DNA of 20,107 nt from Dunaliella salina (taxonomy: Eukaryota; Chlorophyta; Chlorophyceae; Chlamydomonadales; Dunaliellaceae): assembly GCA_002284615.2 (NCBI GenBank), contig MU070082.1, positions 67,838 through 87,944 on the forward strand, in the 5' to 3' direction. Shown here piece after piece: positions 1 through 9,489 of the stretch. Below the pieces are notes generated by a model that did no database searches, was not told the DNA's origin, and saw only the letters and a program-made list of their open reading frames with translations. How positions within the stretch are numbered: the first letter of the stretch is position 1; each line of letters begins with the position of its first letter. The translations under genes were made by a program, and so were the position numbers.

Positions 1-11
1 CACACACACAC
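1..11. repeat. (CA)n tract at left edge
   Basis: The window opens inside a CA dinucleotide run whose true length lies off the left edge. It stops 10 bases before the AG of the U2AF exon acceptor, so the CA run stands where a polypyrimidine tract would usually be. Confidence 0.9.
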
Positions 12-21
12 GCTTGCCCAG

Positions 22-158
22 GACGAGTACAATGAGCTCCTGGAGGACACACGCTCAGAGGTCTCCAAGTATGGCCGCCTGCTGTCTGTAGTCATCCCCA
101 AGCCAAGCCCCAGCGGCCCCGCCTTCGACCCACCTGGAGTGGGCCTCGTGTTCTTAAG
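22..158 (+). CDS. U2AF2: U2AF large subunit, internal exon (C-terminal UHM/RRM)
   Basis: U2AF65 binds the polypyrimidine tract in the nucleus and recruits U2 snRNP to the branch point. Its last RRM is a UHM that binds SF1 through a ULM ligand. The exon follows a TTGCCCAG acceptor, ends at AAG|GTGAGA, and keeps one frame open for 45 codons plus two bases (starts in phase 0). The translation carries DEYNELLEDTRSEVSKYG, then LLSVVIPKP, a Pro/Gly loop, and PPGVGLVFL. This is the order of helix A, strand 2 and RNP1-like strand 3 in U2AF65 UHMs, and it is closest in my memory to plant and algal forms. Codon use is GC-rich compared with the surrounding intron. Other UHM proteins (PUF60, RBM39) are possible but fit less well. 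The earlier and later exons are not in the window. Confidence 0.78.
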
Positions 159-715
159 GTGAGAACAATCCTCCAGCAGATGTGCTCTGCTGGAGTCTTT
201 GTCTCACTTTGAAAGGTCAATCTGCAATGTCGTGCCATAAAACATCAAATCATTGCTGCTCCCATGTAACCCAATTTCATCTTGAGTACATGACCAGTAT
301 AATAAGAGGAGTTACACAAGTGTTAACCTGACTGTCCTGCCTTTTCGTGCTGGTCTGTGTCTTCGCGGTCCTCACATAAGTTGGCTATGCTGCTCAGGGC
401 CTTCTTTTGTGAGGACCTTGAAGACCCAGAGCAGCACAAACAAGCAGGACAATCAGAGTAACGGCTCCTTTGTGAGGACCTTGAAGACCCTTCCTCAATG
501 TGGCCTGCTTGCGGAGCCCCAACAAAAAGTCGAGTGCAAACTCGCTTTGATTCTGCTTTTTGGCAGAGGTGGACAACTCCCCACAAAAAAACAGGTGTTT
601 TTAATATGAACATTCCATAGGTGGGGGCAAATCTGGGACACTTCATTTTGGATGCATATTATAGCATTTTTCCTGTCTGTTGCACTAGAACATCATTGTC
701 CCAGGTTTGCCCCCA
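159..715 (+). other. Intronic sequence after the U2AF exon
   Basis: No gene is seen. It begins with a GTGAGA splice donor. A 22-base direct repeat (TTTGTGAGGACCTTGAAGAC core) occurs at 406-427 and 469-490, spaced 63 bases. An inverted partial copy of its start lies near 366-376. Confidence 0.6.
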
Positions 716-1072
716 TATGCCTATTCAGCCGCGGCGTGAACGCTTGCTTTTACCACCATACCTCCATTCCAAACCACCCACTGCACCAACTCGGGTGATT
801 TTTGGTGATTTGGAGTCCTTGTAATAAAAGAGTATCATTGCAGAAAAAATGCAGCGAAAAGACCCAGTGGTTGGTGAGGTACAGAATTTCAGTCATTTCC
901 CTTGGAGGAAATCTTGCCAGAGGGGTGCCAAAAAGGTCAAAATTTCCTCCTTTCCAATTTTTGAATATGCAGGATGCTAGCATATCATTTAAGGGTTATT
1001 AGAAAAATATTTTGGGGGGTGGAAATTGGCCCCAGGGTGGAGCTGGGGGCCGTTTTTGGGGTGATCTTGGGC
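716..1072 (+). repeat. Left arm of a foldback (inverted) repeat
   Basis: This segment aligns, reverse-complemented, to 1577-1910. Shared blocks include AAAGACCCAGTGG followed by TGGTGAGGTA, GGAGGAAATC, AATATGCAGGA, and CCCAGGGTGGAG near the inner end. Identity is patchy, roughly two thirds to three quarters by eye. It may be an arm of a foldback/MITE element or one of two inverted copies of a dispersed repeat. A third, weaker plus-strand resemblance lies at about 12230-12700. Confidence 0.6.
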
Positions 1073-1274
1073 CAGGAGAGTGGTCTGGGATCCTCCAACT
1101 TCCATGATTTTTTGGTGAATGTGATATATTATGGATTAAAAATAGTTGGCATGGTCAGATTTAAGAAAAAAAGGTTGGGAAAGAGCATATCTGGCAAATG
1201 GGCCTGTTGCCTCCCCTCTGGCTTTTTGGTGTATGATGCTAGATAGCAGGCACTTACATGATAAGAATTGAAAA

Positions 1275-1350
1275 TAGGGAGAGGAAAGTCTCCCCACATT
1301 AATCAAGAAAAAGGGGACACGTGCGCTTCTCAGAGCTGCAAGTCCCCAGT
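1275..1350 (-). mobile_element. 3'-end remnant of LINE-A-like element
   Basis: The plus strand shows a GAAAGTCTCCCCACATTAA-like block, then AAGAAAAAGGGGACAC and GCAAGTCCCC. The same order of blocks occurs at the minus-strand 3' ends of LINE-A (5725-5800) and its copy at 11515-11590. It lies in the spacer between the two foldback arms. Confidence 0.5.
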
Positions 1351-1576
1351 ATTACAGAAGCAAACGTGGGAGAGCTTCGAACTTGATAATTAGCCAGAGC
1401 TGCTTGGACACGATGGTTTACCAGAGGGAGTCAACTGGCCTGTTTACCAGACATGCTCTTTCTCATGCTTCATTCTCTTTCGAACAGAAGCTGACCATGC
1501 TGACCTTTCGAATTCATGGTCATGTCAAATTGAAAGAAAAAACACCAAATTCGGAAGGCCTCAGATCACACCCCTG

Positions 1577-1910
1577 GCCTCAGATTACCCCAGAACGGCC
1601 TGCAACTCCACCCTGGGACCTTCTTTTCAATTTTTTGATAGTAAACCTTGGATGCTCTACAAACGTCCTGCATATCCAAAAACAGAAGGAGGAGTATTGG
1701 GCTTTAACTTTTTGACATCCCCTGTTCTGGATTTCCTCCTGGGATGCTTTTACCTCACCAGCCACTGGGTCTTTCCACTCCCTTTTTTTGCAATCGTGTT
1801 CTTTTGTTACGGTGACTACAAATTTAACACTGGGAATGACCCAATTTCGTGCAATGGGTGGTCGAATATGTAGTTTTGGTGTAACTTACGCCACGGCTAA
1901 TTGAGCATGT
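1577..1910 (-). repeat. Right arm of the foldback repeat
   Basis: Reverse complement of the 716-1072 segment. Read on the minus strand it passes through the same blocks in the same order, starting with a GCCGTGGCGT block that matches GCCGCGGCGT at 727-736. The spacer between arms is about 500 bases and holds a LINE 3' remnant. Confidence 0.6.
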
Positions 1911-2436
1911 ACGCCTCGAGTGGCACTTCTTAAACCCACACCAAAGTGCTAGAGAAACCACACCTAACTTCCGAAGGTGAACCCAACCTTCAAAAGTGCC
2001 AGCTGGGGCACATCTAGACTGGGAGCATGCAAAAGACAGGCATTGTAGGCAGCAGTTGACCCCCTCATGGTTTACATGAAATAAAATACTGGTGGACCTT
2101 TGTGAGCTCAGCCATCTCTTCCCCACAGTCTGCGCAAGTTTTGAAGTATCGTACCCTCTTTTGAGATTACGATTTTTGGGCTCCTGTGAAATTGAGGGCC
2201 CAATTCTGTCTCACCATAGTGGCATTGGTGGGATTCTCTGTTAGTGCCAGCGCTGACTATTAGGTCTTTCCTTAATGCACGCTGACTGTGACCAGCGTAG
2301 ACTTCCCTTTTTTACACCACAGAGGCTTGTCTACATAACTTCCGTACATAGAACTGCAAGTGTATTTTTCAGAACTCGTGATAAAATATTGATGATCTAC
2401 TGTCACCCATAGTTGAGCGTGACCTTTGCTGGGTGT

Positions 2437-2437
<1 letters not shown>
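1911..2437. other. No gene; short LINE 3'-UTR remnant at 2262-2312
   Basis: No coding sequence is supported. At 2262-2312 on the plus strand, TTTCCTTAATGCACGC is followed by GCGTAGACTT. This matches the 3'-UTR module of LINE-G (14690-14725) and points to one more small LINE-derived fragment. Confidence 0.45.

Positions 2438-2515
<78 letters not shown>
2438..2515. repeat. (AC)39 microsatellite
   Basis: A perfect, uninterrupted 78-base AC dinucleotide run. The long Cys-Val or Thr-His frames across it are not genes. Confidence 0.98.
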
Positions 2516-2516
<1 letters not shown>

Positions 2517-2874
2517 AGTGCTTCCTCTTTGAATTCTGCAAAACCTTGCATTCATGTCTCTCCCCGAAATGGCGATTTTCGAAACCACCGTTTCATGCCC
2601 TTTTCCTACACTGGCCTAGCCTGTTAGGGGGCAGTAGAGGCAGTAGGTGAGCGAGAGGCCCACGTGGAGAAAAACTTTTCTGTTTTTAAATCAAATGACT
2701 CCTTTCATGGCCTTCGCTCATAACCAACCGCGCTTGAGTGCCCTTTTTAAACACACAGAATAAAATCAAGCAGTTTGCAAAGTGATGTCCAAAATTGTTG
2801 CAGTTTGAACACTGATGTTTTGTGCCCTTGCAACTTCCCTCCAACCTCCTCACCCCACGGCGCCCTTTCATACT
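2516..2874. other. No gene recognised
   Basis: About 360 bases between the microsatellite and the membrane-protein fragment. I see no conserved motif, RNA gene or element boundary here. Confidence 0.5.
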
Positions 2875-3238
2875 GAGCCACTGCTTAATGGCATCTGGGT
2901 GAGGGAAGGACTGACTGATGCTGAACTCAGTGCACTTGAAACTCTAAGCGCCGCAGGTCAGGTGCTGCTCCTGCAAGCTGTTGCGTTGCAGGTTTCGAAA
3001 AAACTTCGTAGCCCTGATATCAGCAGGTCACATGCTGCTCTCGTGGCTCTTCTCTGTCTGTGCCCTGCATTGGAAGGTGACCTCGCACAAGCTGCATCCT
3101 GCCATGACCTTCCCCTACACATTCCTCCCTTACTTGGCGAGCCAATGCTGGCGGTCCGGCCGTCCCTACAAGTTGGCCTGGAACTTGTTGGTTAGGCCCA
3201 CAGCACCCAGCTTCAGCTTGTATGCCCCATCACCCTGA
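2875..3238 (+). pseudogene. Frameshifted fragment of an unrecognised membrane protein
   Basis: Two adjoining plus-strand frames both read like protein. The first (2875-2990) has an amphipathic helical stretch (LTDAELSALETLSAAG, then LLLQAVALQ). The second (from about 2991) has ALISAGHMLLSWLFSVCALH, then HPAMTFPYTFLPYLASQCWR, and ends in LYAPSP plus a TGA stop at 3236-3238. Dropping one G at 2991-2992 would join the frames, so I read a single-base frameshift in a polytopic-membrane-like C terminus. The alternative is a real terminal exon using the TTGCGTTGCAG acceptor at 2981-2991. GC and codon choice are higher than the flanks. I do not recognise the family. It could be a small gene inside the U2AF intron, a gene downstream, or a pseudogene. 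Confidence 0.45.
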
Positions 3239-4299
<1,061 letters not shown>

Positions 4300-4536
4300 G
4301 CAAGTAAGAGGCAATGAAGACGCTACCCACATCAATTATGGAATGGAGACTATCCAGGGCCGAGGCACTGAAACAGGAGAGGTGTATCTCTCTACTTAAA
4401 GGAGAAGAGGAACCTGTGGGAATCAGAAAAGAAGTAAGAATATGCAGGCCAGAGGCCGTGTGCATTTAGGGAAGGTCCCCTGGAAAAAAGAACTAACAGA
4501 GGCCTCACCAGAAGGCCCTCAAAACCTAAACTAGAC
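4300..4536 (-). mobile_element. LINE 3'-UTR fragment
   Basis: On the minus strand this begins with a GTCTAGTTTAGG block (complement near 4517-4535), then a CTGGTGAGGCCTCTGTTAG block. It continues with a CCTAAATGCACACGGCC block (complement near 4451-4470), a TGCCTCGGCCCTGGAT block, and ends with ATTGATGTGGGTAG near 4320-4340. The same modules follow the LINE-G stop codon at 14620-14745 and occur at 15520-15735. No coding part is left. Confidence 0.65.
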
Positions 4537-5489
4537 ACAGCTAGCCAAGGGGATCAAAAAGGTTGAATGGTTTTTAAAACAGCAGGCCGTGTAGGACTTC
4601 CAGTCGTAACAGACTTTTTTTAAATGAAGTCAAGGCCAATTGTGTCCACTGGTGCCACGCGTGGCGTAGGCTGGCAACACTGAAGCTAGTCAAAAGTCTA
4701 ACTTCGGATTCTTGGAACTCAGGTCAAGTCTTCTAAAAAATGCGTACAGAAACGTCAACTGTTGAGAAACATGTGCTCATTGTACCACATGAAGCAGAGG
4801 TTCTCCAAGTAAGCACTGAGAAAATGGCACAAGAAGTCTTAATCGGAATTCTCATATGTCTGACTCGAAACTCCAGATATTTAGACACCAAGTGCAAGTA
4901 GAGAAATTATCAGATGCAGATTTGCATGATGTTTGGCGAACAGTTTACTCGAAACTCCAAAAACCCTATTGCAAATTGCAATGTTTCATGATATGAAAGG
5001 ATCAGGAGCAGCAACAGCCTGAAAGGATATGCTCATGCTAAGTTCCATGCTTACTTGAATTTTAAGTGATGTCTGGCATTCATGTTTGCTTTTCTCAACC
5101 ACACTCACAATATTGGATGAAACCATCTAAAGGATCCCTTCAAGGCATGGATAACTCTGTACTGAGTACTCTGTACTCATCTGTACTAATTCTCTTATTG
5201 CCTATTGTCTTATTGCCTATTGTCCTAGCAAGGCATCCTAGGCCTGGGTATCTGAGAGCGCACGCAGCGGCTTAGCCGCCAGAAGCCACATTGCTGCCTC
5301 AGTTGGACATGCGCCGCGGAATTAAATCGGTGTATTAATTCTCCTCTAGGTTATAGTTCCAAAGGTACTCACGTGGAACAACGTATAATACATACAAGCA
5401 TGTGACTTATCTGACTGACGTGGTCCATCACATGAAATAAAGTGGTATCAATGGCGTACCTGGCGTGACTCATTTGCATTGGTCGTCTT
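4537..5489. other. No gene; small tandem repeats
   Basis: Nearly 1 kb without a recognisable gene. ACTCGAAACTCCA occurs twice (about 4863 and 4947). A 15-base unit, TCTTATTGCCTATTG, is duplicated in tandem near 5199-5227, next to repeated CTGTACT motifs at 5157-5187. Confidence 0.5.
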
Positions 5490-5615
5490 ATCCCTTCGGG
5501 GGCGACTGCGTAGGCCAGGGAGGTGTCGCGGGTTCTCATCCTGGTGGGGGCGATTGTGAAAGCCCTTTCCTTAATGCACACTCTGAGACCGCTAAATGCG
5601 AACAGCGATGGAATT
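5490..5615 (+). repeat. Dispersed short repeat, copy 1 (SINE-like)
   Basis: It shares ordered blocks with 9490-9635: a GGGGGCG-GTAGGC-AG block, CGGGTTC...TCCTGGTGGGGGCG, then CCCTTTCCTTAATGCAC and GAGACC. GGGTTCTCATCC resembles an RNA polymerase III B box, and TTAATGCAC is the LINE 3'-UTR motif. That would suit a SINE sharing a LINE tail, but no convincing A box is visible. Confidence 0.4.
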
Positions 5616-5715
5616 TTCGATCTTTTTAGTATCAATGCTAGTCTGTGTCCCTCTCCTTGCTGCTGGCTGAGGGTAGTCTCCTACAACTAGTGGAAAAAAG
5701 AAAAGAAAAGAAAAA

Positions 5716-6756
5716 CTACATAGGCAGAGAAACTCTTCCTACATCAATTAAGGAAAAGGAGACACATTGGCTCAAAAAAAAAGCCATGTGCCCCCTCCAC
5801 CACAAGGTATGAAAAAGAGAATGCTTATATGGATCTGGAGGGTTACTACAAGCACCTGGCTCTAGAACCTGACTGTGGGAAGTATTCTTGTTTTCAATAG
5901 CACGGCGTGTGGAGACTAGTTTGTGGGCATATTGAACAGAATGGGCATGAAGTTGTTGAGCAAGCTTCGTGGCACGCTGGTGATCCAATCCTAGTTGTTT
6001 GAATTGCTTTNGGGTATGCTCAGTGNAAATANTNCCACCTACACCCAGGAGAATAGGGTGAATTGTAACAGCTTCAGCGTTAATAAGTTTACAAAGGTCT
6101 GCATGCTGCTGCTTTGCCGCGTTCAACTGATGCTCTGGCCTAGTGTCTTTACAGAACTTGATTTCTATTAGGTGCACGTGGCGTTCATTTGCATGCAGTT
6201 CATGGGGTTGCCTCATGCGGCTAGTTTTGTTGGTCCTCCGTGAGGAGCTGCGCAAAGCGTGATGGGAATGGGTAGGAGAAACATCGTTAGAAGTATGTTT
6301 GGCATTAAAAGGGGTGATCAAAACAGCATCTGGTCGACTGGAGTTGAGTCTTTTCCTCTCTGGAAGGTTACAAGGGAAGAAGTAAGCAGGTAAAGTTCTG
6401 TTTGAGGCATGTGTAGGGAATTGGAGGTTGTGTTGAGCAAGCTTAAAATTGCTTCCTACGTCTGTGTAGACCAGGCCTGCCCCTACAGGGCATTTGCTGA
6501 GGGCTTTTGTAATCATTCTGCCTGCAATGTTATGGCGTTCAGTTCTCATGTTGGAGATGATATGATTTCGGCAGCCTGAGAGCATGTGTAGCGCGCGGTC
6601 CAAATGATGGCAGCCTGAGAGGGGGCAAGATGGATCAGTTGACTTTTTGAAACGTACTGCGTGTTTTTGGTTGTAGAGGGTGCCTGTGCGGTACTGCAGG
6701 ATGGTACGCTTCATGGGTACAGAGATGTTGGGCATATTTCTGAAGGCATTGTTGAT
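5716..6756 (-). pseudogene. LINE-A CCHC knuckle plus restriction-like endonuclease
   Basis: This domain would nick target DNA to prime reverse transcription. The open frame starts after a frame break near 6760. Counting from the Met at 6735, there is a C37-x4-C42-x7-H50-x4-C55 knuckle, an ERHN motif at 66-69, RPD with Asp136, and IEIKFC with Glu191 and Lys193. A QQHADL helix and a conserved HPILLGVG strand follow near 226-233. CCHC, RHN, PD and E-x-K in that order match the RLEs of R2- and Dualen-type LINEs. The Asp-Glu spacing of 55 is longer than the 30 in LINE-G because of a basic insertion. Family members end in SNPPDPH-stop; here the stop is lost and the frame reads 37 residues into the 3' UTR. 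Four Ns lie at 6011-6034. Confidence 0.78.
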
Positions 6757-6764
6757 TTTCTTAT

Positions 6765-7439
6765 CTACCTACAGTAATAAGTTTTGATAGCAAGAGTAGT
6801 AGCCTTGGCATTGGCATATCCAAGCTTGTGTTTAGAATGCATGTGGGATTTGATGACATCTTGAAGATTGGGGAAATAGGTGAGCTTGTGGGCGGGTGGT
6901 GGACCTGCAGATTTGCCAGCAACATGCACTATTCCTTCCTTGGCTAACCAGAAAATGTTTGTAAATGGATTTCCACCAAGACCTGCACCAGGAATCTTGG
7001 TGTCTGCCACGCAGTTCTGGGCTTGCTTTGCTTGATGTTTTGCAATAGCATCTGCACATTCATTTCCAGCGATGCCAGCATGGGACTTCACCTTGTAAAT
7101 TCGAATTTTGGTAAGGAAGTCTCTAATGAGAGTTGAAATCATTTCAAGGACGTCTCCTTGGATGTGCCTGAGGTGTCTTCCAGGATAAAGAAGTTGTTTA
7201 CGAATTTGGTTGAAAGAGATGAGGCTGTCTGATGCAATATCTGCATTTTTGGTGACGATAGCAGCAGCAATTGCTGCTAATTCAGCTCTAGTGATGGTTT
7301 TAGTAATCCCAGCACCGTTTGGTTCTACAAAGTTCTTGCTGTCAGTGNACGGGCTGTAGACGCCTGCTCCAATTTCTTGCTTACCGTTGTGGACAAGGCA
7401 GCTGCCATCTGTGTATGCCCAAGTTCTCCAGTCAGCAAT
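6765..7439 (-). pseudogene. LINE-A RNase H domain
   Basis: RNase HI-type domain that degrades RNA in RNA:DNA hybrids during retrotransposition. The translation starts immediately after an in-frame TAA at 7440-7442. It shows YTDGS (first Asp, codon 7407-7409), TRAELAAI (Glu), ASDSLIS (second Asp), and KSHAGIAGNECADAIAK (His plus final Asp). The D-E-D-D set and the handle-like VKSHAGIAGN motif are intact. About 45 residues after it, an HxHSKHKLG segment links to the RLE; LINE-G keeps the same link (HMHKKHKLG). The frame ends at TAG 6765-6767, where both candidate frames have stops, so the join to the RLE is broken. One N lies at 7348. Confidence 0.88.
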
Positions 7440-8144
7440 TTAAAGAGTTAAGAGAGTACTGGATTGGCTTGGCGCCAAGTCTGTATCTTGGATGCTTGTG
7501 TGTGAATGTCTAGGCTGCTTGGATACGAGTTGTTTGTCAAATGGGAGGCGTGCTAGTTTATTGAAACCTGGCATGTGGGCATGCATGGGATTTAGGACAG
7601 GTAGGCTGCTCACACTCTCAAGCTTCCACTCTGTAGCTTCTTTCAAATCTCCTTTCAGGTCCTGTAGCCAGTCTTTGTTACGGTTATTAAGATGGATTCG
7701 AGCTGCAGTGTTCCAAACAGCATAGATGCAAAGGTCCCAGGTATGCTTAGGTAAAGGCACCTCTTGGTTAGGGCAGGATTGAGGGGCGCTGTAGCTAAGT
7801 TTTTCGCGAGGTACGGTTCCAAGTTCGTAACAGAGGTGGGGGTTGGCAGTGAAAAGTTTGGAGTAGGGTTTGGATATCATGTTCTTATTCCAAGCCGGAA
7901 GGAACATGAATGTAGCAGTGGCCTCTGTGTTGAGAATGGCAGAGTAAATGGCATGTTGCAAAGCTTGGGTCACGATTCCCTCGTCATAAATGGGATGGCA
8001 GACTGAGAAGCCTGAGAATTTGGATGAGAAGGCATAATGCATGGCACCAAAAAGAGTGTGTCGGGAGTCCGCACTCCAATAATTCTGGTATCGTGGGTTG
8101 TGGTCTAGTGGGGAGGCCATTTTTTCTTGGGTTACTAAGCCCAT
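7440..8144 (-). pseudogene. LINE-A domain resembling PCIF1-type adenine methyltransferase
   Basis: This is a 234-codon open frame in the same frame as the RNase H after it, separated only by TAA 7440-7442. Visible in order are ASPLDHNPRYQNYWSAD (residues ~10-27), SSKFSGFSVCHPIYDEG (~40-56), ATATFMFLPAWN (~75-86), and a WDLCIYAVWNTAARIHL strand-helix (~136-152). The order resembles PCIF1/CAPAM: FASPLN helix, GSFE-NPPF catalytic loop, FIVFIPEW, then a VHNTA-like strand. The match is my recollection of the family, not a search result. The NPPF catalytic motif would be CHPIY here, with no Asn, so activity is doubtful. It could be a dead or structural module. The last ~80 residues are a less conserved linker. 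Confidence 0.45.
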
Positions 8145-8450
8145 TGTTGAAGGGCGTGATGAATGTGAGTTGGAAGGGCTTGCGAAAAAGAGTCTTTGAT
8201 CTTCTTGCTAGAGTATTTTCTTTCAAGTATGGATTTGCAAGAAAGGAGTCCTTGCAGCTCAGTACCAAAATTGCCTGGAGCTGGTGTTACGAGAAAATAA
8301 CACCATTTTCTCGTGCATGCCAGCAAGCTTGGCCTCAAAAAAAGCCCTGTAAAGGATTTGGAGGCGATTTGGCGATATCATACCAACACATTTGCCTTGC
8401 GTATTGTGTATGCCAGCCATGTGCGCCGTGTATATTTCTGGGAGAATGAG
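8138..8450 (-). pseudogene. LINE-A helical segment before the methyltransferase-like domain
   Basis: The first frame (8262-8450) reads YTAHMAGIHNTQGKCVGMI, then RLQILYRAFFEAKLAGMHEK, and meets TGA at 8259-8261. A second frame continues as IKDSFSQALPTHIHHALQQW until a stop at 8135-8137. The methyltransferase-like frame then resumes in the original phase. Two compensating indels within about 120 bases explain this. The segment is rich in helix formers and would fit the helical region before the PCIF1 catalytic core, but I cannot assign it firmly. Confidence 0.5.
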
Positions 8451-8457
8451 GGGGGGT

Positions 8458-8521
8458 GGAGTAGGAGGGGAATGGAGTAGGAGGGGAATGGAGTAGGAGG
8501 GGAATGGAGTAGGAGGGGAAT
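8458..8521. repeat. 16-bp minisatellite, 4 copies
   Basis: Four perfect copies of GGAGTAGGAGGGGAAT, directly next to the truncated 5' end of LINE-A. Confidence 0.95.
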
Positions 8522-9096
8522 GGAAACACTTTTTGGTATGTTCTCTTCAGCAAACTCCAAATATCTTTAGCCATGCTGGTGTCTGCAGGCCTGCATTATA
8601 TTTTCAGTTGCCTTAACACATAACCTGTCAGGCTCAAGTTCTCATCTAGAAGTTTGCATGCTCAGTAAACAAGTTCTCTACGCACAGCACTGGTTGTGTA
8701 TTGACAAATTTGTCCCTTACACAAGTGAGACAGAAACTCATGAAAGAAGGAACGCAGCTTAAGGTTTCAGTCGATGAAGGCAAAAGAATCAGCAGGAGTA
8801 TCAGGGGACTGCAAAAAAGGTCTACGCTGAACACAGCCAGCATGCATGAAGGAAGACCCGGCAGTCAGCGCTGGATCTAACAGCGGGCCCCACCAACGAA
8901 AGCAAGCTACAGTAATCCAAACTTATGCGTGTCCGGCGGTTGTCGGCAATCCGTCAAGCTGTGGTCCTCCTTCTCCTGCAAGCAACCGAACCAGTAGCCC
9001 CCCCCAAAGAAAACACCATTGCTTGAGTTGCTAAAATGGATGGCATTAATGCTGTGGATCCATGTTAGGGGTTTTACAGCGTGATAGTGGAGTTTT
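8522..9096. other. No gene; short repeat at 8817-8890
   Basis: No coding sequence is supported. At 8817-8890, GTCTACGCTGAACACAGCC, CAGTCAGCGCTG and CCCACCAA occur in the same order as at 14868-14955, so a short dispersed repeat is likely. Confidence 0.45.
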
Positions 9097-9231
9097 TTTG
9101 TAAGTAACCCTCCTGAACCTCACTGGCTTTTTTCCTTTGTTTCTCTTGGTGAAGGGGATACGCGGTGCCTCGGCCCTAGGTATCCCCTTTTCCTTGATTG
9201 ATGTGGGGAGTGCTTTCACTGCGTGCATAGT
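9097..9231 (+). mobile_element. LINE 3' end (stop region plus 3' UTR)
   Basis: It starts at AGTAACCCTCCTGA, the codons for the conserved SNPP C terminus. It then runs through TTTCTCTTGGTGAAGGGGA, GGTGCCTCGGCCCTAGGTA, CCTTGATTGATGTGGGGAG and TTTCACTGCGTGCATAG into the (TTTTC)n tail. The same module order is present at 16605-16750, so this is the plus-strand end of a member of the same family. Confidence 0.7.
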
Positions 9232-9364
9232 TTTCTTTTCTCTTCTTTTCGTTTCTTTTCTTTTCTTTTCTTTTCTTTTTTTCTTTTCTTTTCTTTTCTT
9301 TTTTTCTTTTCTTTTCTTTTTTTCTTTTCTTTTCTTTTCTTCTCCTTTCTTTTCTTTTCTTTTG
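9232..9364 (+). repeat. (TTTTC)n expanded tail
   Basis: About 133 bases of TTTTC units with T-insertion variants, directly after the LINE 3' UTR. It is an expanded form of the tail seen at 5694-5715, 11480-11500 and 14722-14738. The Phe/Ser-rich frames across it are not genes. Confidence 0.93.
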
Positions 9365-9489
9365 CAGTTTTGTGGGTTTGTCTGTGGTCAGGCCAATTTG
9401 CAGAAAAGATCAATAGTGTAGGGATTAAAAATAGTTCCAGCAACTCTGATTAGTATGGTGTGTAATGTGACTCTGTTATTATGGTGTTA

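Larger units (their letters stand above)
5694..8450 (-). mobile_element. LINE-A: 5'-truncated non-LTR retrotransposon with RNase H and RLE
   Basis: The element reads right to left. Its order is a helical segment (8138-8450), a methyltransferase-like domain (7440-8144), RNase H (6765-7439), and a CCHC knuckle with a PD-(D/E)XK endonuclease (5716-6756). A 3' UTR and an AAAAG-type tail (TTTTC on the coding strand, 5694-5715) follow. It is truncated before any reverse-transcriptase core, and a 16-bp minisatellite abuts its right end. Three frame changes and in-frame stops make it inactive. The closest described architecture I know is Dualen/RandI of green algae, which carries a C-terminal RLE. 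The copy at 11481-12062 fixes the 3' boundary independently. Confidence 0.8.

Noticed and set aside
323..646. Open frames on both strands around the 63-bp repeat
   Set aside because: The length is explained by the repeat; there is no conserved motif or splice support.
2272..2650. Open frames of Cys-Val or Thr-His repeats
   Set aside because: They are translations of the (AC)39 tract with no protein-like flanks. The same applies at 3797-4192.
5694..8450. Reverse-transcriptase core in LINE-A
   Set aside because: No YxDD-type motif or palm segments are visible on any frame of the minus strand; the element appears truncated before it.
9137..9453. Phe/Ser- and Lys/Glu-rich open frames
   Set aside because: Translation of the (TTTTC)n tail.
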